64,000 bases of DNA from Bacteroidota bacterium (lineage in GTDB: Bacteria > Bacteroidota > Bacteroidia > Palsa-965): assembly GCA_006218065.1 (NCBI GenBank), contig VBWE01000001.1, forward strand, positions 127,063-191,062. The letters run 5' to 3'. The translations under genes and the position numbers were made by a program. Under the pieces are notes generated by a model, which was not told the DNA's origin, did no database searches, and worked only from the letters and a program-made list of their open reading frames with translations. Position 1 is the first letter of the stretch, and every line of letters starts with the position of its first letter. This document shows, in pieces, positions 53,966 through 64,000 of the stretch.

Positions 53966-56779
53966 TTATTGTTTAACGATACGAAAGTTTTCCACCTGCC
54001 CGCCGGTAATAACGCGCACGAGGTAAAGTCCGTTGGAATTTTCACTGAGGTCGATCGCTTCGCGCTGCGTGTTTACGTGCTGCTTATCGAATACACAACG
54101 GCCGTTGAGATCGTACACCATGATACGCGCTTCATCTGCACTTCCACGCTCGAGATAAAAGATGCCCGAACCGGGGTTGGGCATAACCCGCGCCTGCGGT
54201 TCGTGTTCGCCTTTCAACTCGCTTTTGGTCATCATTTCCAGCGCATCGTAGTCATCCTCGTTTTGCGCTTCGCGGAAGGTATTGCCTTCGTTGGCGCATC
54301 CGTGGATAAATGCATAGAACCGCGTAGTGCTTCCGGCGGATACAAGAAATCCCGGCTGCAGATCGATGTATTCGCCGGCACGGTATTTCACATCGCCCCA
54401 GGAAATGATACCGGAACCGATAATGTAACTGGAAGCTTCCACAAATTTGTCGGCGACCGTATTCCCGTTCTCGGCTATTGAAACATCCGGAGGACAAGCG
54501 AGATCGCTCTTCCACACACCGCGCCCGTAAGTGCCGGCATTGAGCGTATTATCGCCGTAATTGATACGCAGTTGCTGCATGCACACGTTCGGTAATGTAC
54601 CCGAATACAATTGCCAGCTCGACATTGTAGCGTTGCGGTAGTACACGTTGACGTTCGTACCGAGGTAGAGTTGATCGTTACTGCCTTGTTCGTATACGAT
54701 AGACACCGGCACCTCCGAGTATGGAATGCCCTGGCTATAATCCGACCATACGCCCCCGTTTCGTTTCAGCACTTTCAGGTGATAATTGCCGGGTACGTTA
54801 CGAACGGCCCACCAGATGCGCTCGGCATCCCAGTCGCTGGCCGCGATACCTACAGATTCCATCAGGTACTCGTTGGAGGTGGTCAGCGGTACAGTAAACA
54901 CAGGGTCGGTATTCGCAGGTGTGCGTTCCTGCCACGTGACATTATGACCATACCAACTGTCGTCGAAATTTGTTCCGTTGTACATAAAGACCCTTGGCTT
55001 TCCTTCGTCGGGCGGCAACCGGTTGCTGATCGAAACGTGTATTTTATTTTTATCGGCTTTGGAAAATGTCATCCCGTTTACGTATTGATCATACTTTGCA
55101 GGAAAGGTAGCCTTGAGAATCTCCTTGAGCGAAGATGTACAAAGCTCGGTCAGGGCGGGGCCTGATGCACCGTGGTAAATATACCCCGGGCGATTCGGGT
55201 CCTGGAAAAATGTGTTTATTCCCCACCCGGGCTCTGGGTATGTCAGAAACGAATTAGTGCTGCAGAAAGAGGCATTCGTATTGTCATAATAATGTTTGGG
55301 GTCTGCATTATTTCCTCCAATAGTTGTCCCGTTAAATATCCCCATATTGACGTCATTCCGGAAGAGGTAGTTATTGCTGTTGAATTTATCGATAATAACA
55401 TTCGACGGCTCAACTCCGAAGAAATCATATGTCGTGGAGTTGGTCAAATTCATAAAAGCTTTCGTGTCCTGTTCGCCTGTAAAGAATTTTGACGGGTCCT
55501 GATCGCTGATGCCTAAGCCCCATATCTGAGAAATATTCAATCCATAATTCCATCTCGTCCAATTGTTGAAATAAATCGTACCATTGGGTGTCGGTGTATT
55601 GGTCAGCGTATAGGCGTCTCGAAAGAAGCCTCCGTCGGTGGCAACAAATAAGTATTGCAGCTGGGGTAGAATTATCAGATCATGCACATCGTCATGAAAA
55701 ACGTATCCAATCTCGTTGGCCCCGCTGGAATCATCCGTTCCCTGGTCATAGGGAACAGAAAATATCCCAATGTTTGGATAGTTCATGGAAAAATTAAACG
55801 CCCATTTTTTGACTGCAACTCCCCCGAAATATGCTACCTGATCATGCGCAGCAACGCACATCCGGCCCGGAACACCTCCCGCTTCATAATAATTATTTAC
55901 CGGGCTGATATTTTCGTTAAGATTTATTTTGTCAATCTCGAGCCTGACCAGCGTATGTGTTCCGCTCTGAGCCGGCGCAGGATTCGAATGCAATCCGTCA
56001 ACATAGAGGTACAGAATATTCGGGTTCGCCGCATTGTATGTCGGGGCCATGTCGGCATAAAAATTCGGATTTGCCGGAACCGCATTCTGAATTGCGATGA
56101 TGAGCGCTAAATGCGGGTCAAAAATTTGTCCCTTATCGTTAGAGTAATGCAATATATTATAGCCAGAGGCAAACACCTGGAAACCTCCCTGCGCAGCGCT
56201 TTGCTCGATAAATGCCACTTTCTCAATATCCCCTGTTAGTACATTAGTCCAATTCGTGCCTAAATCGACTGAACGATAAAGTCCTTGATCGGTCGCAGCA
56301 AAAACAATGGCGGGGTTATTGGGGAAGATCGCAATATCCTTAATCAGTGTACCCGGAGGTGCTGCCGCGCTGAAGTTTGTGGCTGTCCATGAATTTGCTG
56401 CGGGATCAAACTTATAGATTGATCCACCCGACTGAGAATTTCCCATGGAGTTGCAGGTGCCTACAAATGCGTAACCCATTGCCGAATATTCCAGTGCAGA
56501 GATTCCATGAAAAGGAATAGCGCCAGGAATTACGATGTTGTTCCACTGCTGACCCATGTCGTAAGTAACCCATAGGCCTCCTGACATGGAGCCGAGATAC
56601 ATCGTTTGGTTGAGGTTGCCATCGAACCCCGGATCGAGCATAAAACAATCTACGCGGCCGGATTCGAACATGTTCCCGTTATCAAAATTCGTGCTGTACG
56701 GGCCCACGTGTCCCCAATTCTGCGCCCGCCCGGCAAAAGCCAGCAGGCAGCAAAACGCAAACAGAAGTTTAGTCTTCAT
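53966..56779 (-). CDS. secreted BNR/YVTN-like repeat protein with T9SS sorting domain
   Basis: Signal peptide; repeated beta-propeller-like blocks; coathanger-like YRAGEYIDLQPGFLVSAGSTTRFYAFI; C-terminal RVMPNPGSGIFYLERG...GLYLVRVITGGQVENFRIVKQ. Confidence 0.88.
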   Translation of the reverse strand: MKTKLLFAFCCLLAFAGRAQNWGHVGPYSTNFDNGNMFESGRVDCFMLDPGFDGNLNQTMYLGSMSGGLWVTYDMGQQWNNIVIPGAIPFHGISALEYSAMGYAFVGTCNSMGNSQSGGSIYKFDPAANSWTATNFSAAAPPGTLIKDIAIFPNNPAIVFAATDQGLYRSVDLGTNWTNVLTGDIEKVAFIEQSAAQGGFQVFASGYNILHYSNDKGQIFDPHLALIIAIQNAVPANPNFYADMAPTYNAANPNILYLYVDGLHSNPAPAQSGTHTLVRLEIDKINLNENISPVNNYYEAGGVPGRMCVAAHDQVAYFGGVAVKKWAFNFSMNYPNIGIFSVPYDQGTDDSSGANEIGYVFHDDVHDLIILPQLQYLFVATDGGFFRDAYTLTNTPTPNGTIYFNNWTRWNYGLNISQIWGLGISDQDPSKFFTGEQDTKAFMNLTNSTTYDFFGVEPSNVIIDKFNSNNYLFRNDVNMGIFNGTTIGGNNADPKHYYDNTNASFCSTNSFLTYPEPGWGINTFFQDPNRPGYIYHGASGPALTELCTSSLKEILKATFPAKYDQYVNGMTFSKADKNKIHVSISNRLPPDEGKPRVFMYNGTNFDDSWYGHNVTWQERTPANTDPVFTVPLTTSNEYLMESVGIAASDWDAERIWWAVRNVPGNYHLKVLKRNGGVWSDYSQGIPYSEVPVSIVYEQGSNDQLYLGTNVNVYYRNATMSSWQLYSGTLPNVCMQQLRINYGDNTLNAGTYGRGVWKSDLACPPDVSIAENGNTVADKFVEASSYIIGSGIISWGDVKYRAGEYIDLQPGFLVSAGSTTRFYAFIHGCANEGNTFREAQNEDDYDALEMMTKSELKGEHEPQARVMPNPGSGIFYLERGSADEARIMVYDLNGRCVFDKQHVNTQREAIDLSENSNGLYLVRVITGGQVENFRIVKQ

Positions 56780-56813
56780 GATTTTTCGTTTTAGAATAAA
56801 TGAAAAACTCCTG

Positions 56814-57815
56814 TTATTCAGCGGAAGCCTGTTCGAGTTCTGCGATGCGCTTGCTCTGCTGATCGATCGTTTTTTGCTGCTGGATCATGTACAGGGTCAG
56901 CTCCTCGATTTTTTTCAGCAGCGTAATTTGCATGTCAACTACATCCACACCGTTTTCTTCTACTTCGCAGGCGCTGGGCACTTCGGGCAGATGCTGGTTG
57001 GCAGTGATGAATTTTTCTACTTCCTGCAAGGGGTTCAGTTTGTAGCCCGGTGCAAATACGTAATCCGCCCAGGTACCGGAATTCACCACCGCCACGCGCA
57101 CGCGCGAAGTGAGAATACCATTCTCCACATAAAGTCCGTAGTTCGTGCCCGTATTGACATTCACGATACCGGGATTGCCGATCAGCACTTTGCCGCCGGG
57201 ACAAATAGACATCGTATATACGCCGCTGAGACCGAAGTCAATTCTTCCCAGCTTGGTAGCGCGGATGAAATTAGTATTATCACCCAAGTACAATGCAGCC
57301 GTATGGCCGATGTTCGCGAAATTATCGACGCCGCGCACAAGCAAATTTCCGCCGTCGATCTGCAGGCGCTCGGTGGGATTCGTCGTCGCGATGCCAACGT
57401 GGCCCAGGTTGCTGCCTATTGTGCCGCCCTGGATAAAAAGACGATCCGTCCAGGCATGGTAATCATAAATGCCGAAACCGTTGGACGGTTGCCCGTTGCC
57501 CGAGCCGTAGGACATCATTCCCCACAAGCCGCCCTGGCTGGTAATGCTGTGAAACAGGTAGAGGGCTGCCGCCGTATTTCCGTCCTGGCTGATGTGAATC
57601 CCGTCGTTGATGTTGGGGGAGTTTACATGAAGTTTGGCAGCAGGATTGCTTGTGCCCAGCCCGATCCTGGCATTGTTCTGATACAATTCAGAATTGATGA
57701 GCGTTGACGGCGGAGTACCGAACAGCGGGACATAGCTGGTGGTTTGCGCATGTACATTGGAGAATCCCGAAACGCCGCAAAGTCCTGCAGCGAGGAAGAG
57801 TGTTTGTAATTTCAT
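56814..57815 (-). CDS. secreted hypothetical protein, tail-fibre-like C-terminus
   Basis: Signal peptide; WADYVFAPGYKLNPLQEVEKFITANQHLPEVPSACEV...QITLLKKIEELTLYMIQQQKTI. Confidence 0.75.
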   Translation of the reverse strand: MKLQTLFLAAGLCGVSGFSNVHAQTTSYVPLFGTPPSTLINSELYQNNARIGLGTSNPAAKLHVNSPNINDGIHISQDGNTAAALYLFHSITSQGGLWGMMSYGSGNGQPSNGFGIYDYHAWTDRLFIQGGTIGSNLGHVGIATTNPTERLQIDGGNLLVRGVDNFANIGHTAALYLGDNTNFIRATKLGRIDFGLSGVYTMSICPGGKVLIGNPGIVNVNTGTNYGLYVENGILTSRVRVAVVNSGTWADYVFAPGYKLNPLQEVEKFITANQHLPEVPSACEVEENGVDVVDMQITLLKKIEELTLYMIQQQKTIDQQSKRIAELEQASAE

Positions 57816-57944
57816 GATCGCTGATTTTTAAGTGAGCCACAAAGCTGCATACTCAAAAACCGGGATGCTGTCCCAATTCAATATCGAGCGCTTTTGATTT
57901 AAATCGGAAGGGGGTTAGTTGATTTCGGAAAACAGGACGTAATT

Positions 57945-58013
57945 AAATTTCAAATGCAACGTGCATTTTGCCTGATCAAACTTTGGCGTTTACATTTGAA
58001 ATTTGGCGTTTTA
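57945..58013. repeat. inverted heptamer-like words (AAATTTC, AAATGyA, AAACGCC)
   Basis: AAATTTCAAATG (57945-57956) and CATTTGAAATTT (57993-58004) perfect 12-bp arms. Confidence 0.8.
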
Positions 58014-58020
58014 TTTTTTC

Positions 58021-59190
58021 TTACTTCCCGGCATACATCTCCAGCGCAGCATCGAGATAATACCAGATATCCGTCGGGTGATCGTCGCCTTCCTGTTTCA
58101 CGCGCTTGCGGCCGAGGCGAACAATAAGCATGTCCTCGTCGGGAATGGCGAAAATGTACTGGCCGAGAATTCCACGCGCGTAAAACACACGGTGTCCTTT
58201 ATAATCGTTGATCAGCCACCAGGCCAAACCGTAGGTTGCATTTTTTTGTCCTGAAACGGTCAAAAGATCCGCCGCCTGGATGGACTGAAGCGCATATTCT
58301 TCCGGAACGATCTGCTTCCCGTTCCAGCGGCCGCTGTCGAGATACAGTTTACCGATCCGCGCAAAATCGCGCGCATTGGAATTGAAACAGCAGTATGCTT
58401 TTTCTTCGCCTTCCGCATGGTCGAGGCTCCAGTATGCGGGGCGCTCCGCGCCGAGCGGCTGCCACAACTGCTCCGCAGCATAGTCGCCGAGTTTTTTCCC
58501 GGTCGCTTTCTGCAGGATGAACGAAAGCAACTGCGTATTCCCGCTCAGGTAACGGAACGTTTTCCCCGGCTCTTCGGTTACTTTATATTTCATCGTGAGT
58601 TTGCGCAGATCACCGCCGTAGTATGCTTTCGCCGGATAAGCGAACGGACTTACATAATCCTCGTCGAAATCGATGCCGGAACTCATCGTGAGCAGGTGAC
58701 GGATTTTCAGTTTGGCATTTTCGCCGGTTTTAAATTCCGGGAGAAAATCGCCGACCGGCTGATCGATACTTTGGATTTTGCCTTCGCGGATGGCGCAGCC
58801 GACCAGCACGCTGACGATAGTTTTCGCAACGGAAAACGAATTGGTATGCGAACTGTCGGCGAAGCCGTTCCAGTATTGCTCGAAACGGATACTGTCGTTT
58901 TTGATCACCAGGAACGCACCGGTTTCGATCGCGGTCATGTCCGCAAGCGGTTTGGCCGGGATGCTTTTCTTATTGAAATCGGCAGCACGCGGCCATTCCT
59001 GCGGCGTTCCGGCTTTCACGACCCGGTTATTGAAAATAGCGTACTCTTCCACCGACGGACCCGAGCGGCCTTTGAGATACGTATTCCAGATGCCTTTGTA
59101 GAGATGCGTATTTCCTGTAACGATGATGAGCAGGTTGAGCACCACCAGGACGATGGCAAACCATTTGAGAAATTTTTTGAAACGCTTCAT
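58021..59190 (-). CDS. serine hydrolase (beta-lactamase/class C family)
   Basis: TNSFSVAKTIVSVLVGCAIREGKI (SxxK), YLSGN, class C-like fold. Confidence 0.9.
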   Translation of the reverse strand: MKRFKKFLKWFAIVLVVLNLLIIVTGNTHLYKGIWNTYLKGRSGPSVEEYAIFNNRVVKAGTPQEWPRAADFNKKSIPAKPLADMTAIETGAFLVIKNDSIRFEQYWNGFADSSHTNSFSVAKTIVSVLVGCAIREGKIQSIDQPVGDFLPEFKTGENAKLKIRHLLTMSSGIDFDEDYVSPFAYPAKAYYGGDLRKLTMKYKVTEEPGKTFRYLSGNTQLLSFILQKATGKKLGDYAAEQLWQPLGAERPAYWSLDHAEGEEKAYCCFNSNARDFARIGKLYLDSGRWNGKQIVPEEYALQSIQAADLLTVSGQKNATYGLAWWLINDYKGHRVFYARGILGQYIFAIPDEDMLIVRLGRKRVKQEGDDHPTDIWYYLDAALEMYAGK

Positions 59191-59246
59191 CGTTTTTGTT
59201 TTACGTAACCTGTCGTTTTTTGTTCTGAAAATTTACGCTCCCGGAA

Positions 59247-60698
59247 TCAATCAACACCATCGCCGCTGCCGGAAGGATGTTCCGTGACATCCTCATAAAG
59301 ATCATATTTCTTCGTACCGGTAAATACGGGGCTGTATCCTGCGGGAGGTTTCTGGCCGAGACTTTTATCCAGCAGCAGGAAATGCTGTTGTTCGAACTGG
59401 TCGAGGTGAATGGAAAAATAACGCATCATATACGTTTGCAAAGCCCAGTCGTTCCACATGCGCGGATCGATGCTGATTTTACTGTCGCGCGGAATGACTG
59501 CCCCGAAGCGGTAAACATCCGCAAGCAGTTCCTGGTCGCGGCGCGTTTTACCGGTCTGCGTGGCGGAAAAAGCGATTGCACCGATCAACAAGCTCAGCGA
59601 GATCCAGCGGAATGTTTTGAACGATTTACTTTCCTGCGGCCATTTATCCAGCGCGGTCTTCAGCGCAGGCGCGGCAAGCGAAGCAAAGGCAAAAGCGAAA
59701 AACGGCAAGGCCGTAACTAAGTAAAATCCGCGTTGTTCCAACGTGACCATCAGCGGCAGCGCACCGGCCAACCCGCAGCCGAGGAAAAAGAACGTTTGCT
59801 TTTTCGTTTCACTGCTGAATAATTCCGCACTGTACCGGCGTCCCGCAAAAACAATCCCCACAACAAGCGCCAGTACCGGCAAAAGATTCTGCACCAGCTC
59901 GCTCAGCAGGTGAAAACGATTTCCCTGCGTGGAAACATGCTGGATACTGTTCACCACGCGATCGAAAAGATAAGCATGCAAACTGTTATAGATATGATCG
60001 CTGCTGAGCAGAAAAGCAAAAACGGCGAAAACCGTAACCAGCGGAATCAAACTGTAAACGATCGCTTTGCCGAAAGAAAACCGCCGGAAAAAAAACCAGT
60101 GCAGCGGAATCACCGCCAGCGGAAACAATCCCGGGAATCCTTTGGATAATGCCGCCAGCACCAGGAATACGCCCGCAGCAGGAAAATAAAAAAGCAGTTT
60201 CTTCCGCTCCGGTTCCGCGGTTATGCCTTTCAGGAGAAACAAAGTAGCGAGCAAAACGAAAATGCTCATCGTGTTTTCCTGCATATTATTCGCGCAGGCC
60301 CAGAAGGTAACCGGCATGATGATCCAGGAAATCACGGGCAGCCAGCCGAGATTTTTCGATTCGCTTTCCCGGTGAAACTGTTTCCACACAGCCGCGATGA
60401 GCAACCCATTTATAATCGTGCACAAAAACGAATAGAAACGTTCCACGTACATGCTGTCACCGAGTAGCCTGAAAAAAAGCGACTGTATTCCGAAAACCAG
60501 CGGAGGCTGTTCGTGGAAAAAAGTCATGCTCGTTTGGCTGAACTCCGGGTACCAGAATGTTCCTTTTCCCAGCGCAAGGTTGTGCGATACGCTGGTGTAA
60601 AGCATCCCGTCCATGAACATGCCGTCCTGGATGAGCGAGGGCAAAACCAGCGCCACGAGGAGCGCAGACGTAAATAAAAACCAGGGATTGATTTTCAT
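59247..60698 (-). CDS. GT39-like (ArnT/PMT) membrane glycosyltransferase
   Basis: DGMFMDGMLYTSVSHNLALGKGTFWYPEFS...FHEQPPLVFGIQSLFFRLLG. Confidence 0.85.
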   Translation of the reverse strand: MKINPWFLFTSALLVALVLPSLIQDGMFMDGMLYTSVSHNLALGKGTFWYPEFSQTSMTFFHEQPPLVFGIQSLFFRLLGDSMYVERFYSFLCTIINGLLIAAVWKQFHRESESKNLGWLPVISWIIMPVTFWACANNMQENTMSIFVLLATLFLLKGITAEPERKKLLFYFPAAGVFLVLAALSKGFPGLFPLAVIPLHWFFFRRFSFGKAIVYSLIPLVTVFAVFAFLLSSDHIYNSLHAYLFDRVVNSIQHVSTQGNRFHLLSELVQNLLPVLALVVGIVFAGRRYSAELFSSETKKQTFFFLGCGLAGALPLMVTLEQRGFYLVTALPFFAFAFASLAAPALKTALDKWPQESKSFKTFRWISLSLLIGAIAFSATQTGKTRRDQELLADVYRFGAVIPRDSKISIDPRMWNDWALQTYMMRYFSIHLDQFEQQHFLLLDKSLGQKPPAGYSPVFTGTKKYDLYEDVTEHPSGSGDGVD

Positions 60699-61468
60699 AT
60701 CGCTACCGGTGCGTCCGTCAACTCACAGGCAAACAAATCGGCGAAATGTTTTTTCAGCTTCTGTTTTACTTCTTCCAGGTCAAGTTCCCGGCCAATTTCT
60801 TTCTGCAGCGAAGTCACCGCTTTGTCATTTATCCCGCAGGGAACAATGCTGCCGAAGTACGACAAATCCGTGTTCACGTTAAATCCCCAGCCGTGCATGG
60901 TGACCCAACGGCTGCTGCGCACACCGAAAGCGCAAATTTTCCGGGCTTTGAACGGATCAGCAGGATCGAGCCAGACGCCGGTGTAACCGGGATAACGATC
61001 GCCTTTCAAACCGTATTCCGCGATGGTGCGGATGATTACTTCTTCGAGGAAGCGCAGGTATTTATGAATATCGGTGAAAAAATTATCGAGATCGAGGATC
61101 GGGTAACCGACCAGCTGGCCGGGACCGTGGTAGGTAATATCGCCGCCGCGGTTGATTTTGTAAAACACGGCCTGTTTTTCGTGCAGCGCGGCATCGTCGG
61201 CAAGCAGGTGATGTTCGTCGCCGCTTTTACCAAGCGTGTACACATGGGGATGTTCGCAGAACAGCAAATAGTTTTTGGTGCTTTTCTGTTCTTCCGGCGA
61301 AAGATTCCGGTTGGCGGTTTTCTCCGCTAAAATTTCGTTGAACAGTTTTTCCTGGTAATCCCAGGCTTGTTTATAATCGATAAGATGCAGGTCCTGGAAA
61401 ACAACGGTTCTTTTGCCGGCGGATAAATCGCTGGTCCCGGTTATTTCGTTCTGCGGGCTGTTGTTCAC
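60695..61468 (-). CDS. lipB: lipoyl(octanoyl) transferase
   Basis: RGGDITYHGPGQLVGYPILDL; GVRSSRWVTMHGWGFNVNTDLSYF..IVPCGI. Confidence 0.97.
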   Translation of the reverse strand: MNNSPQNEITGTSDLSAGKRTVVFQDLHLIDYKQAWDYQEKLFNEILAEKTANRNLSPEEQKSTKNYLLFCEHPHVYTLGKSGDEHHLLADDAALHEKQAVFYKINRGGDITYHGPGQLVGYPILDLDNFFTDIHKYLRFLEEVIIRTIAEYGLKGDRYPGYTGVWLDPADPFKARKICAFGVRSSRWVTMHGWGFNVNTDLSYFGSIVPCGINDKAVTSLQKEIGRELDLEEVKQKLKKHFADLFACELTDAPVAI

Positions 61469-62448
61469 TTTTTGGCAAGCTCTGACTTCAGGAAATCGAT
61501 CACTTTCACTTCCGTGGCATCCACGCCGTTCTTCTCGGCCAGGAACCAGGAAACCCAGTCGCCGAGATGGACCAGGTAAATCGCTTTTTCAATTGCGTTC
61601 GCACCTTTGGAATACACATCCAGGATATGCGGCGTGTATTTGGCGAAAACCGCGCGGTTGATCTCGATACGGTAATTGTTCCGCTCAAATTCGTCGTGAT
61701 CGCGGAAAAGCACCACGGCAATCTGGTCGGTTCCCGAAGGCCAGCCCACCAGTTCGTTGTGATTCATTTCGGGAATGACCTGGTGCCAGCAAAGCATTTT
61801 GGAATTCTCGTTGATCTGCTGGCGGAAGCGTATGGCAATGCCTTCGTTGCCCGAAGTGGAGTAAATCACGGGCGTTTTCCCGAAAAGCCTGGCGGCAATG
61901 TCTTTGGCCAAGGCAACTATTGCAGGCTCTTCTGCGTCTAAGAGACTGGCGGATGTTTCCACCCGGGCAAGACTTCCCGCAGGAAGCAGGCCGTGCGTTT
62001 CAAACACATGAATGAGTTGGGTAAGCGAATAACCGAGGCAGGCGCGCGGGGGATTTCCGCCGGGAATAAGAATGAGATCCAGTTTTTTCTCCCGGGCGAT
62101 CTCCGCCATCTTTCCGCCGGAAGTGATGCAGACCACGTGTGCGCCGGTGGCCAGCGCCTGGTCCACGCAGGCCAGTGTTTCTTCCGTATTCCCGGAATAC
62201 GAGGAGGCGATGAACAAAGTCCCCGGTCCGACAAAAGCCGGTATAAAATAGCCCTTCGAAACGGTAACCGGGATACCGGCAGTATGGGCGGAAAGTTCGG
62301 AAATAATGGTGCCGCCGATGCCCGAACCGCCAAGGCCCGAGATCAGCACATTCGAAAAAGGTTTCGCTGCCGGGGTAAGACGAGATTCACGGGCAATCCG
62401 AACCGCATCACGCAGTTGCCCGGAAAAACGTTCAATCAGTTCTTTCAT
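61465..62448 (-). CDS. bifunctional phosphoglucose/phosphomannose isomerase
   Basis: NVLISGLGGSGIGGTIISEL; FIASSYSGNTEETLACVDQAL; PEMNHNELVGW. Confidence 0.93.
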   Translation of the reverse strand: MKELIERFSGQLRDAVRIARESRLTPAAKPFSNVLISGLGGSGIGGTIISELSAHTAGIPVTVSKGYFIPAFVGPGTLFIASSYSGNTEETLACVDQALATGAHVVCITSGGKMAEIAREKKLDLILIPGGNPPRACLGYSLTQLIHVFETHGLLPAGSLARVETSASLLDAEEPAIVALAKDIAARLFGKTPVIYSTSGNEGIAIRFRQQINENSKMLCWHQVIPEMNHNELVGWPSGTDQIAVVLFRDHDEFERNNYRIEINRAVFAKYTPHILDVYSKGANAIEKAIYLVHLGDWVSWFLAEKNGVDATEVKVIDFLKSELAKK

Positions 62449-62524
62449 AATCCTGTGGACAAGGCTGTAAAAGTACGAAAAAGCCCTGTTTTTAGCCAGT
62501 CCGGACTTGGGAGCGTGCTTCGCG

Positions 62525-62564
62525 TTGAGGTCGGAGTTTTATTCCTCTAAAACTCCGACCTCAA
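62525..62564. repeat. 17-bp palindrome with 6-nt loop, 7-bp phased words
   Basis: TTGAGGTCGGAGTTTTA ttcctc TAAAACTCCGACCTCAA; flanking words AACTCCG ACCTCAA AACTCCC AACGCCG. Confidence 0.9.
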
Positions 62565-62616
62565 AACTCCCAACGCCGAACCAATACGAAATTTTAAACG
62601 TACTTTTAAAACCCCT

Positions 62617-64000
62617 ATGAAAACACGGTTTTTCACTTTCTTCCTGCTGGTTACAGCCTTTGCCGCGGCGCAAACTCCTTCGCGCTACCTGCAGAAATCG
62701 GTACACGATACCGACCTGGCTTTTGTAAAACGGCTGTCGCGCGATGTGGTCAGCCCGGAATTCAGCCTTGGACTTTCCGGGGCTTTCGACGATTATTCGG
62801 CCGACCGGGGAAAAGTGGAGCCATCGGTGCCGACCACGATCGAAAACATTAAAAAGCTGGAGAAAAAACTGAAAGGCAAACCGGAAGACGCGACCGTATT
62901 AAACGAGATCGGCCAGGCGTGGAAAAGGCTGAACCAGTCGCGCAAAGCGCTCGACTATTTCATCCAGGCCAAGGACAACGTGCTGAAACTGATGGCGGAT
63001 CAGCCCGGGAAAAAAGAATGGGTGGAAGCTGCCGCGAGTATTTATGTCAACATGGAAAATTACGGGGAAGCGATCGTTTACCTGGAAGAACTGCTGCACC
63101 TCGATCCGAAAAACCAGCTCGCGGCGTCTTTCCTGCCGCTCTGCTACCTCGCTATCGGGCAGCGGAACAAGGGACTTGCGTTTTTCGACACGGTACTCAC
63201 GCGCGATCCGGGCAATACGATGGCCGGCATGGTGAAAATGATCTGGAGCATTTCCGATCTCATGCCACAGCTCGACTCCTCGGCCGTCGCACGTTTCCGC
63301 AACAAACGGCCGGAAGAAATCCTCGACATTTCCGCCGCGCGCAAAGCGATGGAACTTTACCCGGACGATTACAGCTATGCGCTGGTTTACCAGCATTACC
63401 GTTCGCTCTGTCTTTTGTTCAAGCTGATGCCGGGCGCCAACGCGCTGGAACGGCCGATCTTCAGGCTGGATTCGACAGACAAGGTCGTGATCGCCGAACT
63501 CGAGGCCTTTTTCCGTGCAGGACTCGCCCGGAAAGAGTTCAAGAACAAATACATCATGCACAAATGCCTCGGCGCTGTGCTCGCCTTCCAGGATAAACTC
63601 GCCGAAGCCAAAAAAGAATTCGAAACGGCGCTGACTTACAAACCGGTTTCGAAAAGCACCTTCATGGATAATGCGGCCGAGACGTATGATAACCTCGCGT
63701 TCTGTTCCGTTTTCCTGAAAGACACCGCCGGCGCGGAACAGATCATGCGCAACAAGATCAAAATACAGCCGGCGATCGACCCGGTAGCGACCGATTACAC
63801 CACGCTGGCCCGCATCCGCCTGTACCGCGGCGATGTGAACGAAGCGCGCGAACTCTGCTCCAAAGCCATCGCACTGCAGCCGAAGGCTGATTTACCGCAT
63901 TTGATACTTGCGGCAGCTTCCATCACCAGCGGCGACTTCAGCAACGCGCAGCAGGAACTCGATCTCGCTTTCTCGATCAACCGGGATAACCCGGATGCGA
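62617..64000 (+). CDS. tetratricopeptide repeat protein, partial (runs off window)
   Basis: MKTRFFTFFLLVTAFAAAQTPSRYLQKSVHDTDLAFVKRL... open to window end; multiple TPR units. Confidence 0.8.
   Translation, partial: MKTRFFTFFLLVTAFAAAQTPSRYLQKSVHDTDLAFVKRLSRDVVSPEFSLGLSGAFDDYSADRGKVEPSVPTTIENIKKLEKKLKGKPEDATVLNEIGQAWKRLNQSRKALDYFIQAKDNVLKLMADQPGKKEWVEAAASIYVNMENYGEAIVYLEELLHLDPKNQLAASFLPLCYLAIGQRNKGLAFFDTVLTRDPGNTMAGMVKMIWSISDLMPQLDSSAVARFRNKRPEEILDISAARKAMELYPDDYSYALVYQHYRSLCLLFKLMPGANALERPIFRLDSTDKVVIAELEAFFRAGLARKEFKNKYIMHKCLGAVLAFQDKLAEAKKEFETALTYKPVSKSTFMDNAAETYDNLAFCSVFLKDTAGAEQIMRNKIKIQPAIDPVATDYTTLARIRLYRGDVNEARELCSKAIALQPKADLPHLILAAASITSGDFSNAQQELDLAFSINRDNPDA

Noticed and set aside
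56814-57815. Phage tail-fibre gene indicating prophage
   Set aside because: Has a signal peptide and typical Bacteroidota secreted-protein architecture; no other phage genes around

Overview
This 64 kb window is chromosomal DNA from a Bacteroidota (Bacteroidetes) bacterium. The evidence is T9SS parts (PorV, a PorW/SprE-like lipoprotein) and T9SS C-terminal sorting domains, LytTR regulators, and TAnnTTTG promoter motifs. About 48 CDS can be supported. No rRNA, tRNA, CRISPR array, transposase or prophage was recognised. Housekeeping content includes ricT, a cyclophilin PPIase, pheS, queA, hemB, a hemC-hemD fusion, hemA, kup, lipB and a PGI/PMI. The main observations for follow-up are: (1) many intergenic regions carry inverted pairs of degenerate tandem 7-bp words, often exactly in phase, regardless of flanking gene orientation; (2) there are two copies of a ~130-bp nested-hairpin element, one ending a TPR protein where a class III cyclase domain would be expected; (3) four tandem paralogs share an N-terminal IPxPC...CxxC...CG domain ahead of a membrane segment, with a 39-codon mini-ORF carrying the same signature between two of them; (4) a TULIP/P47-like three-gene cassette lies inside a split haem-gene neighbourhood; (5) a compact operon combines PqqD-like, ATP-grasp, PLP-decarboxylase, urea-transporter/M23 fusion, beta-barrel and TPR genes. 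Family names come from reading motifs in the translations; no database search was run.
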